NCBI RefSeq assembly: GCF_028561275.1
Contig: NZ_JAQQTF010000018.1
Location: 1 to 64,000 of the forward strand
DNA length: 64,000 nt
Direction of reading: 5' to 3'
From: Aureisphaera galaxeae
GTDB taxonomy: Bacteria; Bacteroidota; Bacteroidia; Flavobacteriales; Flavobacteriaceae
Shown here: in pieces, positions 17,240-25,673 of the stretch
Layout: each line of letters begins with the position of its first letter
Numbering within the stretch: the stretch's first letter is position 1
Program-made: the position numbers and the translations under genes
Notes under the pieces: model-generated
The model's database searches: none
What the model was told of the DNA's origin: nothing
Seen by the model: only the letters and a program-made list of their open reading frames with translations

Positions 17240-18316
17240 TTAAACCAGATAGAAGAAGGTGAATACGAATACCCAAACCAAATCTACAAAGTGCCAATAG
17301 AGTCCTACTTTTTCTACCATCTCATAACTCTTTCTCTTTTCGTAGGTTCCAATAATTACGTTGAAGAAGATGATGATATTAATAACTACTCCCGAGAATA
17401 CGTGGAATCCGTGGAATCCAGTAATGAAGAAGAAGAAGTTAGCGAATAGAGGGTGACCGTACTCATTGTGTTTTAAGTTGGCCCCTTGTACTACCAATTT
17501 CCCATCGGCTTTCAACTTCGCCAATCCTACTTCACGACTGTAAATGGCTTTTTCTCCGGGTTTATCTAAGTTAATATATTCTCTTTCCAATCGGGTAATT
17601 TCGGCAGCGACCTTAGGGTTATTTTCGGCCTTCTCCCTTAATTTCTCCATGTTCGGCACCAACTCCTGGGAGCGGATCAACAAATTAGGATTTGCCTCGA
17701 ACCCTTTCAGCACCTCTTGATAACTAACAGTCGTTTGGGTTTCTGGTTCCTGAACATACCAAATTCCATTTTTCTCTTCATGAGTCCCTCTTTCCGTGGG
17801 AATAGCGATCGCAAAATCGGTTACCGATGCGCGTTCACCATCTGTATCCAAGAACTGAAGAATCTTTCCTCCTTTGGTTTCTACTGCTCCATAATCCCCT
17901 TTAATGAAGGTCGCCCATTCCCAAGCTTGGGAACCAACGAAAACAGCACCTCCAATAATGGTGAAGAACATATACCATATCACTTTCTTCTTCTGCATTC
18001 TGTGCCCTGCATCTACCGCAAGTACCATCGTTACAGAAGAGAAGATAAGTACCAAGGTCATGAAAGCTACATAGTACATAGGTGCAGGAACACCGTGCAA
18101 GAAAGGAACGTGGGTAAATACCTCATCCGCAATAGGCCAAGCATCTATGAACTTAAATCTGGAAAATCCGTAAGCGGCAATAAAGCCGGAAAAGGTCAAT
18201 GCATCCGATACAATGAAAAACCACATCATCAGCTTTCCGTAGCTGGCATTGAGTGGACGGTTTCCTCCGCCCCAAGTTTTTCCTTCTGTACCTGTTTTAG
18301 CAACAGTAGCTTCCAT
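17240..18316 (-). CDS. Heme-copper oxidase subunit III with a large soluble insertion
   Basis: 358 residues, about 100-150 more than usual for subunit III. Membrane helices are at about 28-50, 78-101 and 112-132. A hydrophilic insert of about 140 residues (141-283) follows and includes a helical, charged stretch, and then the C-terminal helices with GFHGFHVFSG and YWHFVDLVWVFVF, which are diagnostic of subunit III. The insert falls between helices and would lie on one face of the membrane. It is encoded just after a second, short subunit III gene. Confidence 0.9.
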   Translation of the reverse strand: MEATVAKTGTEGKTWGGGNRPLNASYGKLMMWFFIVSDALTFSGFIAAYGFSRFKFIDAWPIADEVFTHVPFLHGVPAPMYYVAFMTLVLIFSSVTMVLAVDAGHRMQKKKVIWYMFFTIIGGAVFVGSQAWEWATFIKGDYGAVETKGGKILQFLDTDGERASVTDFAIAIPTERGTHEEKNGIWYVQEPETQTTVSYQEVLKGFEANPNLLIRSQELVPNMEKLREKAENNPKVAAEITRLEREYINLDKPGEKAIYSREVGLAKLKADGKLVVQGANLKHNEYGHPLFANFFFFITGFHGFHVFSGVVINIIIFFNVIIGTYEKRKSYEMVEKVGLYWHFVDLVWVFVFTFFYLV

Positions 18317-18360
18317 ATAAAGAATTTGGTTTATTTAGTGTGCAAAAATAAGTATAATTT

Positions 18361-18948
18361 TTATCTAACGAAATAGAAAAACAAAAAGAGATACACCCAC
18401 AAAAAGTCGATGAAATGCCAAAATGTAGCAGCTAGTTCTATACCAAGGGTTTTCCCGTTTTTGTACTTCTGTTTAAAATGATTATAAATTACGACCAAGA
18501 GCGCTATCAACCCAGCAACGACGTGGGCAATATGCACTACAGCGATAATGTAAATGAAACTTCCTTTAATGTTACTCGTTTTACCCGTAAAATTGACTCC
18601 CAAATCATTAATCATTTGAACAAACCCTTGAAATTGGAACCAAATGAACAATACCCCAAGGGCAAAAGTGGCACAAAGCAGTGCCATTCCCGTACCGGAT
18701 TGTTCCTTTTGCACCAATTTCTTGGCGAAATGCATGGTAACACTACTCAACACAATGACAATTAAACTCCAGTAGAACGCTTGGGGAAGCTCGAGATCCT
18801 GTAACCAATCCCTTCTGTTCTTACTCACGATATAGGCACTGGTAAATCCGGCAAAGCTCATTCCCAAACTCACCATCCCAAACCAAAGCATCATCTTTTT
18901 GGCCCTACGGTGTTTCAATTCTTCAGTTCCTTCGGTATAATCTTTCAT
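18361..18948 (-). CDS. Heme-copper oxidase subunit III (short form)
   Basis: 195 residues, five membrane helices, no insertion. The conserved HIAHVVAGLIALL and FWHFIDFLWVYLFLFFY motifs of subunit III are present. Its ATG shares one base with the heme o synthase stop (TAATG), implying translational coupling. Two adjacent subunit III genes are common in Bacteroidota oxidase clusters; whether both enter one enzyme is not known from the sequence. Confidence 0.9.
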   Translation of the reverse strand: MKDYTEGTEELKHRRAKKMMLWFGMVSLGMSFAGFTSAYIVSKNRRDWLQDLELPQAFYWSLIVIVLSSVTMHFAKKLVQKEQSGTGMALLCATFALGVLFIWFQFQGFVQMINDLGVNFTGKTSNIKGSFIYIIAVVHIAHVVAGLIALLVVIYNHFKQKYKNGKTLGIELAATFWHFIDFLWVYLFLFFYFVR

Positions 18949-19844
18949 TAACGAATAAATTTATCGGCAACATAAATAATCTGCAACAGGGTGATATAGC
19001 TCACACTCACCAACATTAACTGGCGAGCCGCTTTGTCGGTCTTTTGGCGGTACAAGCGAAAGGCATAATAGATAAGCCAAATACCCAACCCAAGTATAAT
19101 AACCCCAGAAACAGGCGTAAGATATAATCTTCCCGTCACTCCCGCTACCGGAATGAGCGAAGCCAAAACGGTCCAGATACAATACAAGATAACTTGAATG
19201 GCGGTCCCTCTATCCCTTTTTCCATTGGGCAACATAAAGAACCCTCCCTTTTCATAATCATCGAAAAGGAACCAGCCTATTGCCCAGAAATGAGGAAATT
19301 GCCAGAAAAACTGAACCATAAACAGCGTTCCCGGTTCAATTCCAAAATCATTCGTAGCGGCAACCCATCCTAGCATAAAGGGGATAGCTCCGGGAAAGGC
19401 CCCCACAAAGACAGAAAGCGGGGTTTTGGTTTTTAACGGGGTATACAAACTCACATACATAAAAATGGAGATGGCCCCAAACATGGCAGTCTTAGGATTA
19501 ATATAATAGAGGATTGCTATTCCTGCCAGCGTCAATACACTGGCCAATGCAAAGGCGGCGTTCACTTTCATGCGTCCTGCAGGAATAGGCCTGTTCTTGG
19601 TCCTGTCCATTAAGGCGTCCAGATCCTTCTCAATGATCTGGTTGTACACATTGGAAGCTCCTACCATGCAGTAACCTCCCAGACACAGTAGCAAAAGCAC
19701 GTTGAAATCGATTCCATTTTCAACCCCTAAAAGGTATCCGGCTACAGAAGAAAACACCACACTAATGGAAAGTCGCATTTTGGTGATCTCAGTAAAGTTT
19801 CTGATTGCTATGGCTGGTATGGATGTAGTCTGTGCTGTGGACAA
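18948..19844 (-). CDS. ctaB: Protoheme IX farnesyltransferase (heme o synthase)
   Basis: About 298 residues. It is a UbiA-family membrane prenyltransferase: the first Asp-rich motif NQIIEKDLDALMDRTKNRPIP and the second around DDYEKGGFFMLPN are present with seven to nine helices. It attaches a farnesyl group to heme b to make heme o, the precursor of heme a for the oxidase. The frame opens at a TTG at 19871, but that codon lies inside the -7 box. The next plausible start is the TTG at 19844 (MSTAQTTS); no ATG occurs before the first helix, so the exact start is uncertain. Confidence 0.9.
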   Translation of the reverse strand: MSTAQTTSIPAIAIRNFTEITKMRLSISVVFSSVAGYLLGVENGIDFNVLLLLCLGGYCMVGASNVYNQIIEKDLDALMDRTKNRPIPAGRMKVNAAFALASVLTLAGIAILYYINPKTAMFGAISIFMYVSLYTPLKTKTPLSVFVGAFPGAIPFMLGWVAATNDFGIEPGTLFMVQFFWQFPHFWAIGWFLFDDYEKGGFFMLPNGKRDRGTAIQVILYCIWTVLASLIPVAGVTGRLYLTPVSGVIILGLGIWLIYYAFRLYRQKTDKAARQLMLVSVSYITLLQIIYVADKFIR

Positions 19845-19868
19845 AAGTGCCTGTTTTTGAAAACGCTG

Positions 19869-19899
19869 CAAAGATACATCACAACCCCATTTTTCGCAA
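19869..19899 (-). promoter_or_regulatory. Promoter of the ctaB-coxIII-coxIV operon
   Basis: Minus strand: TTG (19897-19899), a 20-base spacer and TATCTTTG (19869-19876), an exact consensus. Transcription would start near 19863. Confidence 0.7.
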
Positions 19900-19915
19900 T
19901 ATATATCTTACATTG

Positions 19916-19949
19916 TTGGCCTAGTATTTAAGCTATTTTATTAAATTCG
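19916..19949 (+). promoter_or_regulatory. Possible promoter of the metallo-hydrolase gene
   Basis: TTG (19916-19918), 23 bases, then TAAATTCG (19942-19949), one mismatch from TAnnTTTG, 24 bases before the ATG. Weaker than the divergent ctaB promoter. Confidence 0.35.
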
Positions 19950-19973
19950 CTGATACACTAAAAATAATACCGC

Positions 19974-20984
19974 ATGCGATTTACAATTTTATGGATTTTG
20001 GCCCTAGTGGGTTCTTTCGGAATGATGGCACAAAATGTTACGCGCATAAAGGCCAGCGACAGCATCTATATGCTAAAGGGAAAGGGAGGAAACATTGCCG
20101 TTAACTTTGGTGACGATGGTGTTTTGGTGATCGATAGCCAATTTGCAGAGGCCACTCCGCAAGTACTTGCTACCATTAGACAGTTAAGCGATAAACCCAT
20201 TCAATTTTTGGTGAACACCCACCATCATGGAGATCATGTGGGTGGTAATGAAAACTTCAACAAGGAAGGGGCCATTATCTATGCGCACGACAACGTATTA
20301 AAGCGGATTCAACAAAAAGATAGACAGGAAGCTTCCAAGGCTGTGGAAAAAGCCTACCAAGATGGATTGGAAAAGGCCCAAAAGGAAAACATGAGCGAAG
20401 AAGAGGCAGGGGCAAGTGCCAAACGTTATGCATCGAACATAGAAAAGACCTTTACATTCGACTACATCTCCCCCATGATTACCTTTTCAGAAAATTCCAC
20501 TTTCTACTACAACGGGGAACAGATTATGCTCATTCATGTGCATAATGCACATACCGATGGGGACACGATGATCTATTTCACAGAAAGTAACGTAATTCAC
20601 ACAGGTGATGCGTACGTTAAAGGCAAGTACCCTTATGTAGACACTAAAAATGGAGGTAGCCTAGATGGTTATATTGCGGGACTTGAAAAAGTAATGCTAT
20701 TGGCCGATGAGGAGACCGTGATCATCCCTGGACATGGTAGCCTCGCATCCATTAACGATGTGAAGGAGACGCACTCCATGATGAAGTACCTCAAAGACCG
20801 GGTAGCTTATTATTATTTAACAGGTAAGACCTTGGAGGAAATCCTTCCCTTAGAAGATGTTGCCAAGACTTTTGACGATAAAGGCTTTGGCGGTGGTTTT
20901 ATTTCTACCGAAAGCTTTATCAATATGGTGTATGAGGCGGCAAAAAAGAAATACAAAAACAAAAGAGGGAAACCCAATAAATAG
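19974..20984 (+). CDS. Exported metallo-beta-lactamase-fold hydrolase
   Basis: 336 residues with a signal peptide ending MMAQ (residue 20), so periplasmic or secreted. The metal motif HHHGDH (His83, His85, Asp87, His88) is intact. Later ligands are likely the His of VHNAHTDGD, the Asp of HTGD and the His of IPGHGS. A charged helical insertion rich in Glu/Lys/Ala sits at about 105-150. Substrate unknown: the fold covers lactamases, thioesterases, quinol- and lactone-hydrolases, and no specific subgroup is recognisable. The gene ends 18 bases before the end of the convergent RemB-like gene. Confidence 0.9.
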   Translation: MRFTILWILALVGSFGMMAQNVTRIKASDSIYMLKGKGGNIAVNFGDDGVLVIDSQFAEATPQVLATIRQLSDKPIQFLVNTHHHGDHVGGNENFNKEGAIIYAHDNVLKRIQQKDRQEASKAVEKAYQDGLEKAQKENMSEEEAGASAKRYASNIEKTFTFDYISPMITFSENSTFYYNGEQIMLIHVHNAHTDGDTMIYFTESNVIHTGDAYVKGKYPYVDTKNGGSLDGYIAGLEKVMLLADEETVIIPGHGSLASINDVKETHSMMKYLKDRVAYYYLTGKTLEEILPLEDVAKTFDDKGFGGGFISTESFINMVYEAAKKKYKNKRGKPNK

Positions 20985-21002
20985 ACTACACTTTTCTAAG
21001 AA

Positions 21003-23111
21003 TTAGAAGTCGTAATACCAATTGAACAAGTCCGTTCTAATCCCGAAGTTCACCCAAGTCGTATTGTTTTGGAACACTGCGCCCGTATCCAATTCTGGAC
21101 TAAAATCCCTAATGATAAGACTTCCATAAATCTTTAGGTTGGTCGCTGGGTTGATAAGATATCCCGCTTGTATCTCTGCATGGAAGAAATCGGTCGTATT
21201 TCCCTGGGCCAATTCGTTTCCGTTATCCGAAATACGATCGTCTTCGGTACCGTAAATGCTTCCCCCATAGAATCGGTCGTCATCGCTAGTATTAAATTCA
21301 AAGCCCCGTTTGGCCACGATTACTTTGGCATCCCCAAAGATCCTTCCGTTCTGGTAACGCGCAATCCCAATGAATTCCGAAAAGTTAGCTCCCAAGGTAT
21401 GGGCCATGGATTGATTGTTATGCCCATAATTTAGCACCACCGTATTGTGGGAATAGGTATAAGGCCTTACTCTATTATACTCTGCCTGAAGATTCAGTCC
21501 TTTTAATCCGAAGGCGTCATAATACTTTCCTCCCACTTGATAGCCAATCTTGTTTTTATAACTGCCTTCTCCACCAAAGATGTCCGAAGAGGAGAACTCA
21601 TCAATAATTAACTGGCTGTACATATTGAAGCGGTTGTTGAATTTGTATTTCGCGCTTAATCCGATAATAGCATTTCCACCGCGAGAACCGGTAGAGAATT
21701 CGATGGCACGATAAAAAATCACGGGGTTCAGATAATTGAAGTCGAAGCCCCGATCGTTATCATTTTCCCAGATGACCGATTCGAACAAACCTACATTCAA
21801 TCGTTTCGTAACGTTAATGCTTAGGTAATGGTTCGCCATATACTTGGTTCGGAAAGAGCCGTCTGCTGTGACCTCACTTCTCACATCCCTTAAGGACATC
21901 CAGGTATTGGTATATTTCAATTTCCAAAAGGTCGTATTCAATTTGAAAAAGGGGTAAGGGCTTGCATTGTCACTTAAGAACAATGAACGATATCCATCTC
22001 CAATAAAATTCTTTCCATGTCCTAGCTGAAGGTTAAAATGCTCGCTCGGGGAAAAGGAAACATGGCCCGTCGCTATCGGATAATCGTAGGAATCGGTCTT
22101 AAATCTTTTGGCAATTCCCCTTCCTGGGATGATAGCAGGGTTCCCGCCATCGGGAGCGCGTGCCTCGGCAAAACGGTTGAAGTAATCTGCAAAGCGTCCC
22201 TGACTTTCATACACCACCGCAAAGAAATTGATTTTCTTACCCAATCCTCCTTGCGTATACACCAAACGGGTATTGTTATAGGTATCTATATCGCTATCCG
22301 TATCCTTACCCGCCTGCAGGTCTACTCCTGGATCTAACGTAAGCCAGAAGTCCTTTCCTTTTAAGGTTACCATGTGCTCGTTCCACCATTTTCTCCCAAA
22401 CCAAGTAGATCGGGTTTTGGAAATGGCCGCATTTTCTTCCGCAAAGTTGTAGTACTTGTTTACATCGGCGTACAAAAAAGGTTTTTGCGCCGTATGGTTG
22501 TTACTGCCCACCTGATTCAACGCCGGATCGAAAAGCCCATAATTATGGTGCGATAGCGGAATATTAATATAGCTCGTATATTCGTCGTTTTCGTAGGGTA
22601 ATTTTTCTATGGCATCGTACTCCGGATGCTCTTCGCTTCCTATAACCGCTTTTCTATCTTTTTTGGCGACGGTAGCCGTTTGTGTTGTTTCTACTTGTTC
22701 TTCGGCAAAGGTTCCAATAGGCACATTGAAGGTGAAGGTGTATTGCTGGCTCAATACCCGGCCGTTATAAGTTCCCGGTTCAATGATTGGAAAAGTCCCA
22801 AACACCCGCTTTACCTCTTCCTTGAGCTCTTCGTAAATGGCATCTATATAGAGCACTTCAAATTTTCCTGTATCGGTTACTTCAAACAGAACACTTACCT
22901 CACCTTGGTAGTTGTCTTGAGCAACAATTTCGGGTTCCTGAAAGTTTTCTGAAATGAGCTGTCGTACTTTGTTGTTAAAACACACTTTAAGTGCTCCTAC
23001 ATCTTCACTTTCACAATCGGGAAAAACAGGATACTTTTCGAAAGGGTCCTGCGCCGATACCACTGAACAAAAAAGAAAGGAAAGGATGAGGAGGGCCGGA
23101 AATTTCTTCAT
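21003..23111 (-). CDS. RemB-like gliding/outer-membrane barrel protein with Wzi-type domain
   Basis: 702 residues from the ATG at 23111 (a TTG two codons upstream is also open). Signal peptide ends VSAQ. Residues about 25-140 carry a TonB-C-like module opening YPVFPDCES, with a second Cys (KVCFNNKV) as in the two TonB-like proteins just upstream. Residues about 190-702 form a beta-barrel resembling capsule-assembly Wzi proteins (FDFNYLNPVIFYRAIEF, then alternating aromatic strands, ending in WYYDF). Flavobacterial proteins of this type are called RemB, a gliding-motility protein; that name is my best match by architecture, not proof. Confidence 0.72.
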   Translation of the reverse strand: MKKFPALLILSFLFCSVVSAQDPFEKYPVFPDCESEDVGALKVCFNNKVRQLISENFQEPEIVAQDNYQGEVSVLFEVTDTGKFEVLYIDAIYEELKEEVKRVFGTFPIIEPGTYNGRVLSQQYTFTFNVPIGTFAEEQVETTQTATVAKKDRKAVIGSEEHPEYDAIEKLPYENDEYTSYINIPLSHHNYGLFDPALNQVGSNNHTAQKPFLYADVNKYYNFAEENAAISKTRSTWFGRKWWNEHMVTLKGKDFWLTLDPGVDLQAGKDTDSDIDTYNNTRLVYTQGGLGKKINFFAVVYESQGRFADYFNRFAEARAPDGGNPAIIPGRGIAKRFKTDSYDYPIATGHVSFSPSEHFNLQLGHGKNFIGDGYRSLFLSDNASPYPFFKLNTTFWKLKYTNTWMSLRDVRSEVTADGSFRTKYMANHYLSINVTKRLNVGLFESVIWENDNDRGFDFNYLNPVIFYRAIEFSTGSRGGNAIIGLSAKYKFNNRFNMYSQLIIDEFSSSDIFGGEGSYKNKIGYQVGGKYYDAFGLKGLNLQAEYNRVRPYTYSHNTVVLNYGHNNQSMAHTLGANFSEFIGIARYQNGRIFGDAKVIVAKRGFEFNTSDDDRFYGGSIYGTEDDRISDNGNELAQGNTTDFFHAEIQAGYLINPATNLKIYGSLIIRDFSPELDTGAVFQNNTTWVNFGIRTDLFNWYYDF

Positions 23112-23160
23112 CGACAAAGGGCGTTTAGTTTGGCGAAAGATACGATTTTTACTATGCCCT

Positions 23161-23195
23161 TAAAAACAAAACCCGTTTCACTGTGGAAACGGGTT
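23161..23195 (-). terminator. Terminator after the TonB-like gene at 23204
   Basis: AACCCGTTTC (23170-23179) pairs with GAAACGGGTT (23186-23195). On the minus strand it is followed by TTTGTTTTTA. Confidence 0.8.
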
Positions 23196-23203
23196 GTGAC
23201 CTT

Positions 23204-24007
23204 TTAATATTCGGCTCTAAAGACGATTGGCATTCGGTACATGACCGGAACACTCCTATTTTTATCTTTAGCCGGTTTCATCTGTGGAAGCTTGGACATC
23301 ACCTTGGTTGCTTCCCCTTCCAAATCCTTCCCTGAAGATCGCGCGAAGATGTTCGCCACATTGCCATTGACATCGATCGTAAATTGCACATTGATACGAA
23401 GTGTTTGTCCGGCGTACTTTTCGGAATACTTCTCCGTATCGAATTTTCTTCCCACAAAACCTCTTATCTTGGAAGAGAGGCACTCCAATTGCTCTCTTCT
23501 ATCGGTTATACCTTCACACCCCGGAAAAACAGGAATCATATCTACATTATTAATTCCGGCAACCATGGGCGTGGTAGGTTCTGCTTTCTTTGTAACAGGA
23601 GTTGTAGGAGCCACGGGTGCATCCTTGAGTTCTGAAGAACCCGTATCGGTCTCTACAGTCTTCGCATTGTTATCTACCTCCTTGAATGTAGCCGCCAGTG
23701 TCACTTTCTGAATTACAGGACGCTTTTCAACGACGGGTTCCACTTTCTCTGGAATCTTTTCCGGTTCAACGGTATATTCGCCCATGACAAACTCTTCCAT
23801 TTCAAAGTTGGGTCCCTTATACCCAATCTGTTTAGGTTTGGTTTCCCACTCCATTTCCATGGCTGCAATGGAAAGCAGTAAACTGGCGATGAGACCTATT
23901 TGAAAGAAGAGGCCCGAATTCCAGCGAATGTTAATTTGCTTTTTTTGTTCTCTTTTTGAAGGTACCTTTGTTTTGGCACCGTCCGACTTTTTAATAGATG
24001 GTAACAT
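23204..24007 (-). CDS. TonB-like energy transducer / TonB-C domain protein
   Basis: 267 residues. A cytoplasmic basic start leads to one membrane helix (about 30-46), a Pro/Glu/Val-rich periplasmic spacer, then a C-terminal domain at about 155-267 opening IPVFPGCEG with a second Cys (LECLSSKI). The segment INVQFTIDVNGNVANI is the TonB_C core. TonB proteins pass proton-motive-force energy from ExbBD to outer-membrane receptors. No exbBD is in the window, so whether it works with ExbBD is open. Confidence 0.85.
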   Translation of the reverse strand: MLPSIKKSDGAKTKVPSKREQKKQINIRWNSGLFFQIGLIASLLLSIAAMEMEWETKPKQIGYKGPNFEMEEFVMGEYTVEPEKIPEKVEPVVEKRPVIQKVTLAATFKEVDNNAKTVETDTGSSELKDAPVAPTTPVTKKAEPTTPMVAGINNVDMIPVFPGCEGITDRREQLECLSSKIRGFVGRKFDTEKYSEKYAGQTLRINVQFTIDVNGNVANIFARSSGKDLEGEATKVMSKLPQMKPAKDKNRSVPVMYRMPIVFRAEY

Positions 24008-24055
24008 AGTGTTTATATTTAAGAGTTATAAAACCTAGTTACACAAGGGTTGTGC

Positions 24056-24087
24056 CAAAAGGAACCGCCTCCCAATGGGAGGCGGTT
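24056..24087 (-). terminator. Terminator after the TonB gene at 24118
   Basis: AACCGCCTCCC (24063-24073) pairs with GGGAGGCGGTT (24077-24087) around a 3-base loop. On the minus strand it is followed by CCTTTTGG, so the T run is short. Confidence 0.75.
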
Positions 24088-24117
24088 TACTTTGTCGTAT
24101 ATCTTAAAAAATACTGT

Positions 24118-24840
24118 CTAGTTCTCTACTTGGAAAAGAATTGGCAATGCGTACAATACCCCTACTGCTTTTCCACGCTGCTTACCAGGAGTCATCTTAG
24201 GTAGTGACTTTACTACTTTGATAGCTTCCTGCTCTAAACGTGGGTGTGGAGCACGTGCTCTTACGTTCACAACATTTCCATTTCTATCTATCTTAAATTG
24301 TACGGAGATACGCTGTCTTCCTTCCAATCCAAGGTCGTTAGCCAATTCGGTGTCGAATTTCTTTTGTACAAACTTCTGTACTTTATCCGACATACATTTC
24401 TTCTTGGCTTCGTTGTTTCCAGCTTTTTCACAACCAGGATAGATCGGCACATTCTCGATTACCGCGAAAGGTACATCGGCAATTTCTTCCTCTTCTACCT
24501 CTTCGATTTCTTCGATCTCAACGATCTCTTCCTCCTGATCGGATTCTGTAGACTCTATAATGGTTTCTTCCACTTCTTCTTCATCCTCTACTACCTCGAT
24601 AACCTCTGGCGCTGGTGGCGGTGGTGGCGGTGGTGGCGGTGGAGTAATGGTTTGGGTAATTGGGATTTCTTCTTCAAGATCATCACCAACATCCAAAATG
24701 TCTCCCGCTAAATTGCTTTTGTCAAATGTCTTGTGTTCAATAACCTGTAAGGAGATAAACATCATTAATGCCAGTCCTGCAAGGAGAAACACGGTATTCC
24801 ATCGACCCAGGTCTGCTTTCGGATTTTTCTTAGGTTCCAT
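24118..24840 (-). CDS. Energy transducer TonB
   Basis: 240 residues: a short cytoplasmic part, one membrane helix (about 16-36), a run of ten or more prolines (about 67-77), a long stretch dominated by Glu/Val/Ile, and a TonB_C domain (about 135-240) with PIYPGCEKA, a second Cys (KKKCMSDKV) and ISVQFKIDRNGNVVNV. It shares this Cys-paired C-domain with the two genes downstream. Each gene has its own terminator, so the set is not an obvious operon. Role: energising TonB-dependent receptors, inferred from the family. Confidence 0.92.
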   Translation of the reverse strand: MEPKKNPKADLGRWNTVFLLAGLALMMFISLQVIEHKTFDKSNLAGDILDVGDDLEEEIPITQTITPPPPPPPPPPAPEVIEVVEDEEEVEETIIESTESDQEEEIVEIEEIEEVEEEEIADVPFAVIENVPIYPGCEKAGNNEAKKKCMSDKVQKFVQKKFDTELANDLGLEGRQRISVQFKIDRNGNVVNVRARAPHPRLEQEAIKVVKSLPKMTPGKQRGKAVGVLYALPILFQVEN

Positions 24841-24900
24841 AATAGAGTATTTATGTAGTTGCTAAAATATGTAAAAGGATTTGTTTTTTAAAATGAAAAT

Positions 24901-25299
24901 TTAAGTTTTAAGACTAATTCTTTTTTTCATCATAACGAACACCAAGCAGGCCAGCAAGATACCTACAGCATCGGCTATTGTATCCCATACGTCCGCACTT
25001 CGTGATTCAAAAAACCCTCCCTGTAACGCCTCAATTATTATGCCATATAATAGCGCCCAAAATGACACCCAAAACACCCTGTTTTTTCGCAGCCAATGAT
25101 TCTTCCACGTAATTAAGAGCCACAGGAATGTGAGGATAAAGAAAACCAGTATATGGGCCCACTTATCGCCAAACTCGATTCCCATATCTGGGATGTCCGG
25201 AGCGGGCACCATAAACAAAACAGTAAGGATCAGGGTGTAGAGTAGTCCTGAATAAAAAAGGGGCCTAGGCCCCAATAACTTCTTTATAAGCTTGATCAT
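24901..25299 (-). CDS. VanZ family membrane protein
   Basis: 132 residues with four hydrophobic helices and the VanZ pattern ([18 protein letters not shown], then a conserved [17 protein letters not shown] loop). VanZ-like proteins are poorly understood; the prototype gives low-level teicoplanin resistance. From the ATG at 25299 the gene overlaps the end of gcvH by 35 bases in another frame. A TTG at 25275 would shorten the overlap to 11 bases and cannot be excluded. Confidence 0.85.
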   Translation of the reverse strand: MIKLIKKLLGPRPLFYSGLLYTLILTVLFMVPAPDIPDMGIEFGDKWAHILVFFILTFLWLLITWKNHWLRKNRVFWVSFWALLYGIIIEALQGGFFESRSADVWDTIADAVGILLACLVFVMMKKRISLKT

Positions 25300-25645
25300 C
25301 CAAAAGTTCTTCAAGTTCTTCTGGGTTCGAAATCTTAATCTTGATCATCCAACCTTCTCCATAAGGATCGGAGTTTACCTTTTCGGGTTCCGACTCCAAA
25401 GAGTCATTAAATTCTACGACTTCACCGGACAAAGGCATAAAAAGATCGGAAACGGTCTTCACGGCTTCTACCGTACCAAAAACCTCTTCCTTATCTAGGG
25501 TTTCATCCAATGTTTCAACTTCAACATATACGATATCTCCCAATTCTCCCTGAGCAAAATCGGTGATTCCAACCGTAGCTACATCACCTTCAATTTTCAC
25601 CCACTCGTGGTCCTTGGTGTACTTTAATTCTGAGGGTAAGTTCAT
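25265..25645 (-). CDS. gcvH: Glycine cleavage system H protein
   Basis: 126 residues, standard length. The lipoyl-attachment lysine is Lys63 in [19 protein letters not shown]. GcvH shuttles the methylamine group between the P, T and L proteins of glycine cleavage. Those proteins are not in the window. It lies 28 bases downstream of sprA and overlaps vanZ, as part of a ruvA-sprA-gcvH-vanZ run. Confidence 0.95.
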   Translation of the reverse strand: MNLPSELKYTKDHEWVKIEGDVATVGITDFAQGELGDIVYVEVETLDETLDKEEVFGTVEAVKTVSDLFMPLSGEVVEFNDSLESEPEKVNSDPYGEGWMIKIKISNPEELEELLDDQAYKEVIGA

Positions 25646-25673
25646 GAGTGTTTAAATTATCTTAGTTTGTTAT

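Noticed and set aside
24590-24640. Tandem GGTGGC/GGTGGT-like repeat
   Set aside because: It encodes the polyproline run of TonB; ordinary coding low complexity.
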